12,318 bases of DNA from Dysgonamonadaceae bacterium (lineage in GTDB: Bacteria; Bacteroidota; Bacteroidia; Bacteroidales; Azobacteroidaceae). Below, piece after piece: positions 12,170-12,318 of the stretch. A model generated the notes under the pieces. It searched no databases and was not told the origin of the DNA. It was given only the letters and a program-made list of their open reading frames with translations. Position 1 is the first letter of the stretch; each line of letters opens with the position of its first letter. The stretch covers positions 1 to 12,318 of the forward strand of contig JAITCT010000218.1 in assembly GCA_031282925.1 (NCBI GenBank), written 5' to 3'. The position numbers and the translations under genes were made by a program.

Positions 12170-12318
12170 AATGATACATGATGCTAAACCTCATTTTCAC
12201 CTTATTCTCTCCAACAAAACAACCTCAGTAGCAAGAGCGTGTTAATAATTAAAATTCCCTGACCTTATTACCTTATTATAAGGATAAGATAAATAGTCAT
12301 CCATTAAAAACTGATTAT

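Larger units (their letters stand above)
11648..12318. other. Gene-free right end dominated by palindromic repeats
   Basis: No credible gene on either strand. From 11795 to 12169 the DNA is a near-continuous series of palindromes (61-bp repeat copy 2, a 22-bp perfect hairpin, a GCGAGG hairpin, a GCCGGC-palindrome cluster and a GTAGGGGCGCAC hairpin), each listed separately. The final 149 bp (12170-12318) are AT-rich with only a small CCTTAT/ATAAGG palindrome near 12270-12284. Confidence 0.65.

Noticed and set aside
12170..12318. A tRNA or small RNA at the right end
   Set aside because: No cloverleaf or GTTCRA-like T-loop is visible; only a small CCTTAT/ATAAGG palindrome.

Overview
The window looks like a chromosomal segment of a Bacteroidota (Bacteroidales-type) bacterium. 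The evidence is the TAnnTTTG-type -7 promoter boxes, the absence of obvious Shine-Dalgarno sequences, the gene order hpt-adk-obg, a ribosomal protein S16 with a long Ala/Lys-rich tail, and Tat/lipoprotein-leader sugar oxidoreductase and isomerase genes. I cannot place it to genus.

Layout. 1-321: 3' end of rpoN (sigma-54). 322-878: gene-free, packed with dispersed palindromic repeats. 879-1608: an IS1-family insertion sequence with a transposase in two frames on the minus strand, ending 13 bp from the rpsP stop codon. 1622-2149: rpsP (minus) with its promoter at about 2197-2228. 2230-2831: gene-free, with a 61-bp dispersed repeat and a large imperfect inverted repeat. The centre of that inverted repeat is nine TGCCGGCA-like octamers spaced exactly 21 bp apart. 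2942-3907: TerC-family membrane protein. 3984-6233: hpt-adk-obg, a tight housekeeping operon of purine salvage, adenylate kinase and ribosome-assembly GTPase. 6230-6745: a frameshifted gene whose start overlaps the obg stop. Its reconstructed product resembles nuclease domains of the CdiA-C/BECR kind. 6746-7172: more repeats. 7173-9660 (minus): an exported xylose-isomerase-like TIM-barrel protein and an exported Gfo/Idh/MocA oxidoreductase, probably a carbohydrate-processing pair. 9661-10032: GC hairpins and a 23-bp tandem repeat. 10033-11607 (minus): a membrane-anchored tetraheme NapC/NirT-type cytochrome fused to a SUMF1/FGE-like domain that lacks the FGE cysteines. 11608-12318: gene-free, dominated by hairpins and a cluster of GCCGGC-centred palindromes.

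How it fits together. The coding part is mostly housekeeping plus two metabolic modules. What stands out is how much structured repeat DNA there is: several distinct palindromic families recur in every gene-free interval, and one copy is embedded in a coding sequence. The most unusual items are the helically phased 21-bp octamer array inside a large inverted repeat, the tetraheme-SUMF1 fusion, and the decayed nuclease-like gene coupled to obg.
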